Position numbers and translations under genes: made by a program. Under the pieces are notes generated by a model that was not told where the DNA came from, did no database searches, and saw nothing but the letters and a program-made list of their open reading frames with translations. From Acorus gramineus (lineage: Eukaryota; Streptophyta; Magnoliopsida; Acorales; Acoraceae), in NCBI GenBank assembly GCA_030737835.1, contig CM060847.1, positions 21,354,433-21,418,432 on the forward strand: 64,000 nt of DNA, given 5' to 3'. Below are positions 34,436 through 46,704 of this stretch, in pieces (position 1 is the first letter of the stretch; each line of letters starts with the position of its first letter).

Positions 34436-34825
34436 CGTTATTAGCACGACGACGCTCTAGTCTACTTCGTCAAAGAGGTTTGTATTTTAGTGAATTCATG
34501 ATGTTCAAATCATCATGATTTCATTTTGTTTACAAAATGATTGGATGTCAATAGTACGTACCCAGTTTGTAATATTTTTTCATGTGATTTTTTGAAAAGT
34601 ATGCACTATTTACTCGTGTAATTGTTCACAATTTCTTACATGAAAATTTTATTAGTTTTCATTGCATAATGAGATTTGAAAAAAAAAAATTTAGTGTTAC
34701 GGGTACTAAATATTATTCATCCTAGACATTGTATGATCTTATACTTCATGTTATCATTATTATTATTACTGTGAATGATACACCTCATGTTAATAATGCA
34801 AGCACACATGCAGCTATATACTTAT

Positions 34826-35090
34826 ATATTCTACAGGTTGGTGTAGGCTCTCCCACATTCATAGTAGCATGTATTAATTGTAGTTGAGAAAGGAAAGTGA
34901 CAAGAATTACAAATTTCAAAGCACAGGAATTGCTTGTAGCACATTCTTCATTTTCTCTTATATATTCTACAGGTTGGTGTAGGCTCTCCTACATTCATAG
35001 TAGCATGTATTAATTGTAGTTGAGTAAGGAAAGTGACAAGAATTACAAATTTCAAAGCACAGGAATTGCTCATTTTCTTCATGGAATATA
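34826..35090. repeat. About 135-bp tandem duplication in the Copia leader
   Basis: TATATTCTACAGGTTGGTGT begins both units (about 34826 and 34961), which stay nearly identical through ACAAATTTCAAAGCACAGGA. The mirror arm has the same duplication at about 59940-60230. Confidence 0.85.
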
Positions 35091-35324
35091 TGACTTTACC
35101 CAATCTGTTTCATTTTCATATATATGTAAAAAGAAAAAATAAAAAAATTGGCTGAGATGATTAAAATTCGTAGCTTAAATTTTTTTCTGTTTGACTATGG
35201 AATTATATTTTGATGTTTCACTTATTACTTAGATTTGTGTTAAAATCAGTCCTTATTCCTTGTATCACTTAATTTGATATTTATAAACATCTGATTTGAT
35301 ATTCATTTTAATGTTACAATGTCA

Positions 35325-35665
35325 TGTGTCCCTATAGGACCATACAAAAATTGTATTTACATGGATCCCTGAAGGACCATGTAGAAGTTATGAATAATGT
35401 GTCCCAATAAGACCGTGCAAATTTTATTTTATTCCTGAAGGACTACAAAAATTATTACATGGATCCTTGGAGGATCATGTAAAAGATATGATTAGAATGT
35501 GTCCCTGAAGGACCGTATAATTTTTATCCCTGAAGGATATATATACACAAATCATGATTGCTCGTGTCCCTATAGGACCAAACAAAAGTTATATAATATA
35601 TTTTTTGGGTCCCTGAAGGACCAAATAAAAAAAAAGATCCATGTATCCCAGCAGGAACATGTAAA
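35325..35665. repeat. CCCTGAAGGACC-type repeat array in the Copia leader
   Basis: About ten spaced copies of a TCCCTGAAGGACCATGTA-like word (variants CCCTATAGGACC, CCTTGGAGGATC, CCAGCAGGAACATG) every 25-45 bp. They lie just upstream of the first coding traces. The mirror arm has the same array at about 59375-59700. Confidence 0.75.
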
Positions 35666-36214
35666 TTATGATTAGATTTCACCATCATCATCATAATGAA
35701 GAAGATTTAAAGATTAATATCTCATTGACAAAGGTCCACCGGCCATTATGCCTCAAATATGCTCCAGTTGTAACAATATTGAGAGCATCAATTTTATATA
35801 TTCTCGTTGCCGAACAACGATTTTTTTTTAAAATATCATGTAACTCAACTCAATGGCATAGCATCATTACCCGAAGTAAATGCATTTTATTTTATGTTCG
35901 CCATGAAAGTTGTGGTCATGAATGATGAGATCATGATTTATATAGTTGAAAGCACAACAATCATAAAGTTTGTAAAATATCTCAAATCACTAGAAGTGGT
36001 TTGCTATTAAACTAAAGCATAATTGAAGGGAAAAGGGTTGTAGAACAAACCCCTAACACAAGGAAAATGATTGTTATTTATTTGGTGCTTAAAAATATGG
36101 TCACGTACCTGATGTACGATCAGACTTTTATAATTTTTATAATTTTTCTTTGTTATCTAAAATGCATTTTTCTTATTTTTATTTTTATCGTATTTATTTC
36201 ATTTTTCTTTTTAC

Positions 36215-37440
36215 AAGAATGGCTATGGTTGGTGATATCTGTCTAGCAGACAACGCTACAACGCATACAATCCTACGATATAAATAATATTTCTCGACAT
36301 TGACATTAATCAATGCAAATGTTAATACCATTTCTGGTACTACGAAATTAATTGAAGGCTCCGGAAGAGCAAATATAATATTATCAGGAGGTACAAAATT
36401 TTGTATTAATGATGCATTATATTCAGCAAGATCTAGAAGAAAACTACTAAGTTTTAAGGATATCCATCTCAGCGGATATCATATTGAGACTATCAGTGAA
36501 AACAATATGGAGTATTTCTGCATTACTTTAATTTTTTCAGGCCAAAAACATATATTAGAGAAACTTCATGCTTTCTCATCTGGGTTGTATTATACAATCA
36601 TAAAAATAATCGAATCATATGCTGTAACGAACTAGAAGTTCTATGATTCAGATATTTTTACACTTTGGCATGATCGTCTCGGGCATCCAGGATCTACAAT
36701 GATGCGTCGAATAATTGATAATTCATTTGGGCATTCATTAAAGAACCAGAAGATTCTTTTACCTAGCTAATCACTATCAATGCACTTCGTGCTCACAAGG
36801 AAAATTGATAGTTAGACCATCCCCTACAAAAGTCAATGTTGAGTCACCAACATTTTCGCAAAGAATCCAAGGGGATATATGTGGCCCAATCCGCCCCCCA
36901 TGTGGACCATTCAAGTATTTTATGGTATTGATAGACGCATCTGCTAGATGGTCACTTGTTTGTCTATTATCCACTCGGAATACTACATTTGCAAGACTAC
37001 TTGCTCAGATAATCCGATTACAGTATAATTTTTCGGATTATCCTATCAAGTCAATATGCATTGATGGAGCTGGTGAATTCACATCGAAAATTTTAACGAC
37101 TATTGTATGTCGCATGGTATCGATGTTGAACACCCTGTTGCTCATGTGCACACCCAAAATGGATTAGCTAAATCATTTATTAAGCATCTTCAGCTAATTG
37201 CACGTCCAATTTTTTTGAGGACAAAATTACCTATTTCAGCTTGGGGTCACGCTATATTGCATGCAACAACATTAGTTCGCCTTTGGTCAATTGCTTATCA
37301 TCTATAATCCCCTTTACAGCTCGTACTGGGCCATCAACCAAATATTTCACATCTTCAAATTTTTTGTTGTGCTGTACAAGTTCTTATTACCCCTACACAA
37401 CGAACTAAAATAGGCCCTCAACGTCGAATGGAAATTTATG
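36215..37440 (+). pseudogene. Copia pol fragment (protease to integrase)
   Basis: Visible pieces: MAMVGDICLADNATTHTILR (protease-like region), LISGYHIETISENNMEYF-type GAG-pre-integrase, LWHDRLGHPGSTMMRRII (about 36665-36715), RIQGDICGPIRPPCGPFKYF (integrase, near 36865-36920), then DGAGEFTSK and HTQNGLAKSFIKHL. Stops and frameshifts at about 36286, 36633, 36770 and 37150. Ends at the junction with PME2 upstream DNA. Confidence 0.8.
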
Positions 37441-37444
37441 TAGG

Positions 37445-38611
37445 CTTTTACATTGTGTCATGGATCTAAAGGACAATCAAATTAACACCAATTTAAAAGG
37501 ACAAAAAATATCCAAAATAATCGTCTAGATTTTCAGGGATACCCAAATAGATCATTTTTAGAAATTCTACAAACAAATTTTTTTTTTTGGATATTTATTA
37601 ACCTAAATTGACTTTATTTATTTTAAATCATATGCTAAATCTCTTTCTTCATTTAATATATTCAAATCCTCGGTCAGTTGAGACTTGAGAAACATTAGTA
37701 AAACAGAAAAAATAGTTTTTTTTATATGATAATGATTTTAATATTGTTTTTTATAATCATGAGTACCATATATGACAACAGTACAAAATTTAGAAGATGT
37801 GTGGACATTCTTATATTTTAGAAATTAATAAAAGAAAACTTTTTAGTAGAATTCTTAAAAATGAATGGTTTACTATTTTTTAAATTAAGAATTTTTTAGA
37901 AATTTTAAAATAGGATAATTTAAGTATTTCTAAACGTTAGATAATTTTTTAAAATCCTTAAAAATATTTGAGTACGACATTTCTTAAGAATAATTTTTAG
38001 TATTTTTTTCTATTTGGGAAACAAAAAGGACAATGGAAGATGAACTAAATGGAGAACATTTGAAAGATAGACTCAACCATAGATAAGACTTTAGAAGATT
38101 TGTTGCACATTCTTAAATTTTAGAAATTAATTAAGGAAAACTTTGTCCTAATCCTTAAATTCTTAAAAATGAATGATTTGGTATTTTTAAAATTAAGATT
38201 TTTTTTTAGAATTCTTAGGAATGGATGATTTGGACTTTTCTAAATTTAGAACATTTTTTTTAAATTCTTAGAAATGCTTTATTTCGGTAATTCTTAAGAA
38301 TAATTTATGGAATTTTTTCTATTTGGAAAACAAAAAGATAATGGAAGATAAACCAAAAGAAGAATTTTGAAAGATAGAATCAAACCATAGATAAAATGTT
38401 CTAATGCTTCAAATTTTACTACTATTTTTGACAACATAAAAAGACTATATAAGTGCAGTGGTGCCATAGGAAAGATGCACAAAGAATCTCTAGAGAAAGA
38501 AAAAGTCTTAGAAGTTTGAATAGGTCCGTTAGTTCTGAATTTTAATTTTTTATTTGTTAATTTGTTTGTTTAGTGATATCAAAGCCTAAATAAAAACTTT
38601 TATGATTGCAG
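37445..38611 (+). promoter_or_regulatory. PME2 upstream region with TATA box
   Basis: Starts right at the Copia break. Contains two tandem versions of a ~310-bp segment (about 37780-38085 and 38090-38375, each ending near AAACAAAAAG). Also TATATAAG at 38446-38453, the leader ATG (MHKESLEKEK...) and the TTGCAG acceptor before 38612. PME1 has only one version of the duplicated segment. Confidence 0.6.
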
Positions 38612-38617
38612 CGAAAC

Positions 38618-40798
38618 ATGTCTTCAAAGGTGAATGTTACTGTATCTCAAGATGGTCAGGGCAACTTCAGGACAATAACAGAGGCTGTGAAGAATGCACC
38701 ATTCAATAGTTCAAAACGTTATGTGATCTACATTAAAGTTGGATTTTACATGGAAGAGATGGTGGTTGTGAAACAATCCAACATCATGTTTCTTGGGGAT
38801 GGGATGGGAAAGACAGTGATGAGAACTACTCGGAGTGATGTGGATGGCCAAAACATTCAACAATCTGCTAATCTGGGTATGATATATAACAATCATTATT
38901 TTTTAATGTTTAATATTATATGATTTTTGAATTATTTTTTTAATTCTCTATGCTTGTGCATCCAATTAATCTTTCAAATGTTTCATCTGTTATGTTTTGT
39001 TAATATTTAATTTCATTCTTCATTGTGTCTATCAAAAGATTCTCATTACACCGTGACAACATTATTTGTATGAATGTAAAAGGTTTGTTCTTGAAATTAA
39101 AAAAATAAAGGCATTTTCAAGTAATGCAAAAACAAGTGAAAATAACCCAAAAAAATCATATAAGTATTAGAAATAACAAAATCAACCATTTTTTAGAGTT
39201 ACACCTAAAAAAAATCTTCTTCCACAATCTTATAATATAAAATTACTTAACTACCCTTATATTATCTAATATTTAAATTTTCTCACATGTTTAATCGTTT
39301 CACACCCTAATTGAAAAAAATTAAAAACTAATTTTATTGGTGAATAAAGTATTCTTGTATTTCTTAATACACTATTATGAGGTGAATTAATTGTCAGAAA
39401 GTGATTTTTTTTTTCATTTTAAAAGATTGTTTGCATGCTTTTAAAGTCATATACGATCCCGTTTGGGAACTTACATTTAAATATTATAAATTAAATCCTT
39501 ATGCAAGACATTTATAACATGAAATAACAAAAAAATATTCTGGAAAAAACATTAAAAAGTTGGGAATAACTAAAAATCCACTAAAACTTAAGAATGCCAA
39601 TTTTTGAGAATGTTAAACACTTTTGATAGAGTACTCAAAAAATTTAAAAATAAGTAAAAACACTCTCAAATAAAAAATCATTTTTGATATTGTTCATGTT
39701 TATCAATTAGGGTGTGTAATATTTTAAATAGTGTGAGAAAGTTTAAAAAATAGATGAGACAATGTTATTTATGTCATTTTAAAAATTGTTAAATGAGATT
39801 TTTTTGGTACAAATTTTAAAAGTAGTCATCTTGGGTATTTCTTATATTTAGAAGATTTTATTAGGAATATTTTCCCTATAAAAGCAACAAGCATATGAAG
39901 AATAATCTCTCTTTAGTTCCTAATACACACACAAACACTAGCATTGTTGGTTGTATCTCAAGAAATTTCTAAGTTTGTTGGAGAATTAGTTATGTAATTT
40001 GGTTTTGTTTGTCTTAATATGAATTTTTATTTTTAAACATAAATATTTATAAAAATATTTATTTCTTTTACACAAATGTTTATTTCTTTTGATTCAGTTA
40101 TACAAGGAAGTGATTTCATAGCGCAAGACATGTCCTTTCAAAACACAGCAGCGATAGAAAAGCACCAAGCCGTCGCTCTTAAGAATGATGGAGACAAATC
40201 GGTCTTTTATCGTTGTAGTTTTGAAGGACACCAAGACACACTTTATGTGAATCAAGGGAGACAATTCTACAGGGAATGTGAAATCTCCGGAACCATTGAT
40301 TTTATTTTCGGGGATGCATCTGCTGTGTTTCAGAAGTGTACGATAAAAGTTAGAACGCCGATCAAGGGAGAAGCAAATGTGATCACAGCTCAAGGAAGAG
40401 AGAATGTTAATTTGAATACGGCTATTTCTATCCAGGATTGTCTTATAATCAATGGTGAACCATGTCCAGGGATGCCATGCTTAGACCCTCAGGTGGTCAA
40501 AACATACCTTGGGAGGCCATGGATGAAGTATTCAAGAACCATGATCATGCAGTCCTTCATTGATTTTTTAGTTGATCCAGCTGGTTGGTTGCCTCATGAA
40601 GGATATGAGAAAACATGCACCTACAGGGAGTTTCAAAACAGAGGACCTGGAGCTGATACAAGTAGAAGAGTTAGGTGGTTGGATTATAAGGCCATTGATG
40701 ATCCACGAGAAGCGATGACATACACAGTGAACTCTCTCATACAAGGAGATGAATGGATTCCTGCAACTGGTGTTCCTTATGTGTCAGGTCTCATATGA
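38618..40798 (+). CDS. Pectinesterase PME2 (catalytic domain only)
   Basis: Exons 38612-38876 and 40098-40798; 319 residues from ATG 38618. Exon 2 protein is identical to PME1; exon 1 protein is identical to PME3. All catalytic residues (Gln110, Gln132, Asp133, Asp154, Arg226, Trp228) are present and the frame is uninterrupted. Like PME1 it lacks signal peptide and pro-domain. The intron sequence near exon 1 resembles PME3 (TATACGATCCCGTTTGGGAA), while the part near exon 2 resembles PME1, a mosaic pattern. Its upstream DNA is fused to a broken Copia element. Confidence 0.85.
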
Positions 40799-41152
40799 AT
40801 CCCTATCAATCATGATGTGTTAGTTGGGGGAATTAGCTAGGTTTCTAGTTTATAATATTATGTATGGAAGATTAGGATCTTTCTTCTTAGTTTTACTGAA
40901 TAAATATTTAAGAGTACTATTTAGATGCTTTAAGTTTAAGCTAGAGTTGTAATTTGCATTCCATATTCGGATGATTAAGATTATTAATGCTTATTTAAAT
41001 TATTTAGTTTGTTTGAAAGGATTTTGTGGTGATTGGAGTACTTGACCTTCTTTGATCCAGATTCTGCAACCATATGTCTCTCTCTATATAATAGATATTA
41101 CCAATACATAAATTTAAAAATTGAAAGCAAATTCTGAATTTGTAATCCCTTT

Positions 41153-41930
41153 GGCGAACCGAGGGGGCGACCCGAGATGATGTACCGAAGGGGCGACCCG
41201 AGGTGAACCTAGGGGGTGACCCGAGATGATGAACCGAAGGGGGCGACCCGAGGTGAACTGAGGGGGTGACCCGAGGTGAAACATATTTAATGCATTAACT
41301 ATGCAAAATTCATGTATGTAGAATTTCTATGATGAACCTAGGGTGGAATGAAACATTGAACATGCAAGGTTCTCATTCCAATGAGGCACCTAGGTTGGAT
41401 ACATGAATTGGTTCATCATTGAAAGTCCATTATTTACCTTGAATTTGCCATCCCATTTAATATGGAACGATGAACCATGCATGGAATAATTGTAAATCCA
41501 TTATTCCAATTAAATGGCTACCTTGAATTTGGAGGTAACTCTTGAGCAATCTAGAGGCCTATATAAAGAGACCCATGTATGCCATTCCAGAGAGATCGAA
41601 GACACAACGTGTGTATCCACTCAAGGAGAAAGAGTCTCTTGTGAGAGATAGCCTTGACGTCCTATTATTCTAGTAGCCCGAGTGCTTTGTGGTGATAGAG
41701 TTCTAAGCCAGTTTCTGATTCCACCTGAGCGTGCACTCTGTGTGGGCTTTCTGGATCGTGGGGCGGTTCGGTTCGTGACTTCTGTACTGAGAGGAGCCGA
41801 ATAACGCTTTAAGCGTTGCAGCGGGCTTTGTCGATCCATTCATCTCTCACTCCTTCTCATTCTCTCTATTGTTTTAGTATTTTATTGTGCTGAATTTAGT
41901 AATTTCACCCTATTTTCATCTAATCCTCTC
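41153..41930. mobile_element. Left-arm-specific insert with GGGGGCGACCCGAG minisatellite
   Basis: Replaces the ~300 bp found here in the other PME copies. The first 125 bp (41153-41277) is about five units of 23-26 bp built on GAACCGAGGGGGCGACCCGA. Then comes unique sequence with a TATA-like CCTATATAAAGAG at about 41560 and a short hairpin AACGCTTTAAGCGTT near 41804. It resembles an LTR or leader of an unknown retroelement, but I see no matching ends. Confidence 0.55.
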
Positions 41931-42356
41931 ACATAAAATTGATTGAAGTACATGGTGAGGTACATACAACTTAAAATATTTAAAGCTACCAATAAAAAAA
42001 AAAATCTAAAGCATATGCCGACAACCAAATATAATCCATGATCCATCACATTAAAGATAAACCTACATAAATAAAAAAATCAAAATCACGTAAAAGTTAC
42101 ATGTGAAGTTGTAATCAGAATTATACATAACATTATCCTATTTAAATTTCAAAATACTTAAATCTTGTCATGAAATCAGTGATAGATGGATCATGATGTG
42201 TTCCATTTGTTATTTTAGCAAGTTCAGTCATCACAATGCAAATAAGTGTAAATAAGATTGAGATCAAAACATTAACAATAACACAAAGATCTAAAATTAC
42301 GCGCTTTACTCTAAATAGTCTAAAAGTATATACCTCATTTAATAAGATATGTATTT
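41931..42356. repeat. PME 3' flank (arm boundary), left side
   Basis: Matches 33745-34168 and, inverted, 60875-61300. In those places a Copia LTR begins at the point where this copy goes on with TGTATTTATAT, so this is the empty-site version of the Copia insertion. Confidence 0.75.
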
Positions 42357-43143
42357 ATATAAAAAATAAATTATAATGAATTAGATGATATAACTTATAA
42401 AAAATGTAAAAAAAAATCAACGAGTTATATATCTCAATACAACGCATGTATGGGGTTAACAAGGTATATAGAACTGCATTTGAGTTTATAAAAAAGATGT
42501 GACGAGTTAATTCCCCCTTGATGTTCCATATCATAAAATATTCTCAAACTTGGTTATTATGTATGAATTATTGTTATCCATCATGGAATAATTATCAGGA
42601 TAAATAATTATATGTTGTGCCCCTAAAGAGGGGTTAAAACACAGTTTGATAACTTTGGTTCATAATGAGAATTTTTTTTTTTTTAGGAATCTAGTTTTGG
42701 TAGATTTAGTGGATGGAGAAATTTTACCCGGGACATCCAATAATGAATTAGAGGAATAGAGAGATTCCAAACATGTTTGTTTTGTGTTTTTCAAAAGAAG
42801 AAGAAGAATGAGAATGAACGCTAAACTGGTCCTCAGTGTTCCATGATTGATGATTAACTTCATCAACCTATACCACCATACATTTCCATTTCAAAGGATG
42901 ATTTTCCAATGTAAATGCATACACACACACACATCTAATTAAGTTTCAAATTTCAAATCCAAATTTCTTCATAACAGGAGATAAGATCTAGTAAGTATTG
43001 GATATCATCAATATATATCAATCTTCAATCAAGAGTTGACACGTGTCTCATCACCTGAAAACACGCTAGAATTTACGAACATTGGATATTGATATGAACT
43101 GATAAACAAAACACTGATTGGACCCAATATCTCATAACACACC
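42357..43143. other. Spacer downstream of the purine permease gene
   Basis: AT-rich; includes a CA microsatellite near 42918-42933 and a T run near 42672. No gene recognised. Confidence 0.5.
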
Positions 43144-45271
43144 CTACACCGCATCCTCTGGACCTCTCGTTTCGCCCATCTCCGCCTCCTTCGCCGTCTC
43201 CGATGTTGTCATCGGTGGTCCCTTGCCTTCCTTGTAAACCCCATAAAAGTAGGAGACGAAGCCCCAGAGACACAAAGCCATGGCCATCCCCTTCTCGCCG
43301 GAGAAACTCTCCCTGAAAGCGATGACCGCCGCGACCTCCGTGAAGGGGAGGAGGAGAGCGGTGTAGACTCCGGCGAAGAGGGAGGAGGTGTAGAAGATGG
43401 TGCCGGCGGTGCCGATGAAGGAGAACTGCCAAAGCACGGCCGTCGCGACGAGGACGATGTAGTACTTCGTCTCGCCGAGGTCGTATGCTTTCGCTTCTCT
43501 CGGTATCGCCTGTTGCAGTTGATCAATGATTAATTGGGCTATTTTTGAAAATTAATTATGATTAATTAATTAATTAATTAATTCCAAAGTTAATATTATG
43601 TTTTGAAAGGGCAATTGCAAAAATACCCCCAAATAATGAATGTTAGCTAGTATTCACCCGGCGGTGCTATTTTTGTAAAATATTAAAAAGACTTGGATTA
43701 TTTGTGTAAATTGTCCTTTTAAAAATGAACCGGTCAATGATACCCATAGTTCATATTTATTGTTATTTTTTCTTTAAATTTTGGCATGAAAGGTCAATGA
43801 CAATTACGTATTGACATTTTTGTGGATGGACTTATTTTATAAAAAATACCTATATCTGGTTAATATAAATAGTTAACAAGATGTATAATACTCAAAATAG
43901 AGCTAGAAAAAGTCTATATGTAATAGAATTAGGGTTGGGTGGCGATTACCTAGTCTGCCTATATTCACTTCCATGTCCATTCAGAATGGTCGACCCTATT
44001 GAATTGGATTCCTATCATGTAATCAGAGTTAAAAAAAAAAAAAAATGTTTCTTAAATTTTTTTTCAAATTAAATTTAATTCACACATGTTTTTATTTTTT
44101 TTTAAATTAATATACGCTCTAATTCAATTCAATCTACACGAGTTTTTTTTTTAATAAAAAATAAAATATATTATCTAACAAAATTATATGAATTCATTTA
44201 TAGAAAATATAAACTGAAATCGAAAGAGAGATTTTCATTTTCCATACCGCGAAATCATGGTTGGCAAGCATCCCAACAGTGCAAAACACGGTGGCAAAGA
44301 CGCTCACCCCAAGCTGAAACTGCAGAACCACCGCATAAGTGATAACCCTCTTTGCCTTCGCATACGAGAACTGAATACACGGAAATATGAGCCCCAGAAG
44401 CGCCGCAGAAAGCACCGTCACAACAAACCCCACCGTGTACTGCGACCCGCTCACCCCGGGCGGCCGGTCCCCGTCCTTTCGAATCGCCAAAAGCACCGCC
44501 CCGAGCGTCATAAGTGCGACCGTATTGACACTACAGAAGCTGAATCTGTTGGAAGAAGAAGAATGGAACCGAAATTAGAATACCTTTTTTAGACTTATGC
44601 ATACTTACATATACAACGAAGACTTATTAGACCTGCCGTAAGTAAAATGAAAGTCTAAATTGACTCTATTGAGTGTTATATTAATGGCAAAAATGGATGT
44701 AAACCTTTCAAAATTTGAAACTGAAGATTCTATGAATCTCAGCATTTCAATCGCAAATTCAAACACAGCTTTCCAAGACTAAACTCGAGAAACTTTTCTT
44801 TATAAAGCAAAAAAAGAGTTTAGTATGTGCAACAGAATTGAACCTCTGTTTCACCATAAAGAAAGCGAAGACGGCCGTGAAGGGGAGCTGGGTGGAGTAG
44901 AGAAGCGAAGAAGTGGAGACGGGTAGGTAGGAGAGGCCGTCGGAGTACAAGAAGTTGGTGAGGCCGCTTATGAGGCCGATGACGGCGCTGGCGAAGACGA
45001 GGCGGGGTTCGGCGAAGAAGGGGGAGGAAGCAGAGGAGGAGGAGGAGTAGATGAAGGAGAGGGGGAGGAGAATGATGGGGAATGCGGCGGTCTGGAGCCA
45101 GCTGGAGAGCCACTTGCGGGAGCCGCCGTGGGAGAAGTAGAGGCGGATGAGGAGGGGCCCGCCGACGGTGCCGACCGCCATTAGAGTGCAGCTTGTGATG
45201 CAGAGGAGACGGCGTTGGAGACGGTGGTTCTTGGTGGGTGGTGGTGGTGGTGGGTGGTCGGAGGTTGACAT
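43144..45271 (-). CDS. Purine permease (PUP) family transporter
   Basis: Three exons: 44844-45271, 44248-44545, 43144-43509, with consistent GT-AG borders and phases (2, 0), giving 363 residues, normal for the plant PUP family (drug/metabolite transporter superfamily). The family moves purines, cytokinins and related bases across membranes by proton coupling. Family marks: proline-rich N-terminus, then LMAVGTVGGPLLIRLYF, WLSSWLQTAAFPIILLPLSF (44-72 region), FLYSDGLSYLPVSTSSLLYS, QLPFTAVFAFFMVKQRF at the first junction, and CLWGFVSYFYGVYKEGKG near the C-terminus. About ten hydrophobic segments are spread over the three exons. I chose ATG 45271 (MSTSDHPPPPPP...) over an upstream in-frame ATG at 45361, because the extra 30 residues are low complexity. 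The exons are GC-rich against AT-rich introns. It lies alone in the centre of the inverted PME repeat. Specific substrate not predictable. Confidence 0.92.
43510..44247. other. Purine permease intron 2
   Basis: Contains (TTAA)n at about 43558-43582 and a fragment starting GCAAAAATACCCCC, similar to MULE-MITE ends elsewhere in the window. No exon seen. Confidence 0.6.
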
Positions 45272-45347
45272 GGTTTGTGAGAGTGGGAGCTGCTGCTGCT
45301 GCTGATGACGATCGTGTGATTGGGTTTTTGGTGTATCTGTGTGTGTG

Positions 45348-45355
45348 TATATATA
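45348..45355 (-). promoter_or_regulatory. Possible TATA box of the purine permease gene
   Basis: TATATATA about 77 bp upstream of the chosen start codon. Confidence 0.4.
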
Positions 45356-46704
45356 TTTCATTCAGTGTTAAGAGTGTTGAATGTTGATGTCTTTGTCTGA
45401 TGACTGACTCTGTATGGTGGTTGGTTAGTTTTGTGTGTTAAGTGGGTAGGTAAGCATCTGAAAAGGGACGAGATCCAACAGTGTTGGTCAGTCTAAAATG
45501 TTTATCAAGCTTATATCTCGTTTTACTTTTACTACGTGACACTGCCATATTATATAAATCAAGAATAAAAAAATAAATGAAACCCCATTTCACTTGACGC
45601 ATTTGTTAATATATGATTTTAACTAATGATGTGGCAGCTCTACAATAGGTTAAGCATGATACAAGTATAAAAAATAAGTAGATGATTAAGACTCTAATCC
45701 CAATAGGTGATTGAATTTTATATATGTCTAATATTTGAGTTCTATGATTATTTTGAATACGTGCCAGTCCTTGATATGTAGAATCAATAGATTCGATACC
45801 TGCCTAGATCCCGTGTCGTTTGAAAATGTCTTTATTGTAAGCTAGCTAAACATGCTATTGATTGATTCACTCTTGTAGGCAGCCCTTTTTATTTTGGGTA
45901 ACTGTAGTGGAAACAGCTTATGATCTAAACTCTTATACAAGATTCTTAAGTCATATAAATTGTATGCTAGAATCTTTTATTAAAAATAATAAGAATAAAA
46001 AAAATAACATGCTACACTTGCAACCATCAATGTTACAATTCAACTAACAACTAAACCTAAATGTTAAAACTGTATTGATTTATTAAATTATACAAAAGTC
46101 TTTCAACCACCAAAACCACATATGGCTGCTGGTCTTTCTGGACCCTAACATTGTAAATGTGATGCCGGTCAAGAACAGCTACATTGGTTGATATATATAT
46201 ATCATAATATGTGGGTGGGTTTATTATTTATTATCAACAGCAGATTTTAATGTGGGGTTTTAAACAGCGGTCAAGAGAAGATGGTGTGGTCATGTGATGG
46301 CAACTGCAAAACTTAAAAGGCAACGTGGGATGCATGAGTCTTCCCACGTGCCCATGAAGTTGTTGCTCTGAATTTTTTTTTCTTTCTTTTTTTCAAAGAA
46401 AAGGTAGATAGTGCTAACTCAATTTTCAATGTAAACAAAATACAGGTTCATATATGAACATGGGAACAAAAAAGTAAAAGGGAACAAGAAAGCGAAAACC
46501 AAAATGTGCATGTCCGCAAACATTAGACATCTGACTTATCCTTCTAACCTGTTTCAACAATTGTTGGCTATAGTTTTTGTACAATAATTATCGGTTACAA
46601 AATCCTTAACATACAGCGGGTTGGATCACTGTTAAAAATTTAACGACTTGGAATAACAGAAGGCCAAAATGGACCGTGGATCAAAAGCTTACGAAAAATA
46701 GCTT

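Larger units (their letters stand above)
34169..37444 (+). mobile_element. Truncated Copia retrotransposon between PME1 and PME2
   Basis: 5' LTR 34169-34435 (TGTTGTGAATATAGTGG ... TTTATAACA) followed by CGTTATTAGCACGACG as putative primer-binding site. A long leader with tandem repeats follows, then a protease to integrase fragment. It stops abruptly inside the integrase-to-RT linker (IYVGF) at about 37444, where PME2 upstream sequence begins. No reverse transcriptase, RNase H or 3' LTR. The inverted arm carries the same element with the same end (57621-60874). Confidence 0.85.
30051..42356 (+). repeat. Left arm of a large inverted repeat
   Basis: PME1, 3' flank, truncated Copia, PME2, 3' flank in this order. 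It matches the right arm inverted. Differences (minisatellite insert at 41153-41930, extra promoter segment pattern) show the arms are not mere copies by assembly. Confidence 0.85.

Noticed and set aside
34169..37444. Possible integrated pararetrovirus
   Set aside because: LTR, gag-pre-integrase and integrase order fits Copia; no movement protein or coat domains.
43144..43526. Alternative overlapping minus ORFs rich in R/S/P
   Set aside because: Other frames of purine permease exon 3.
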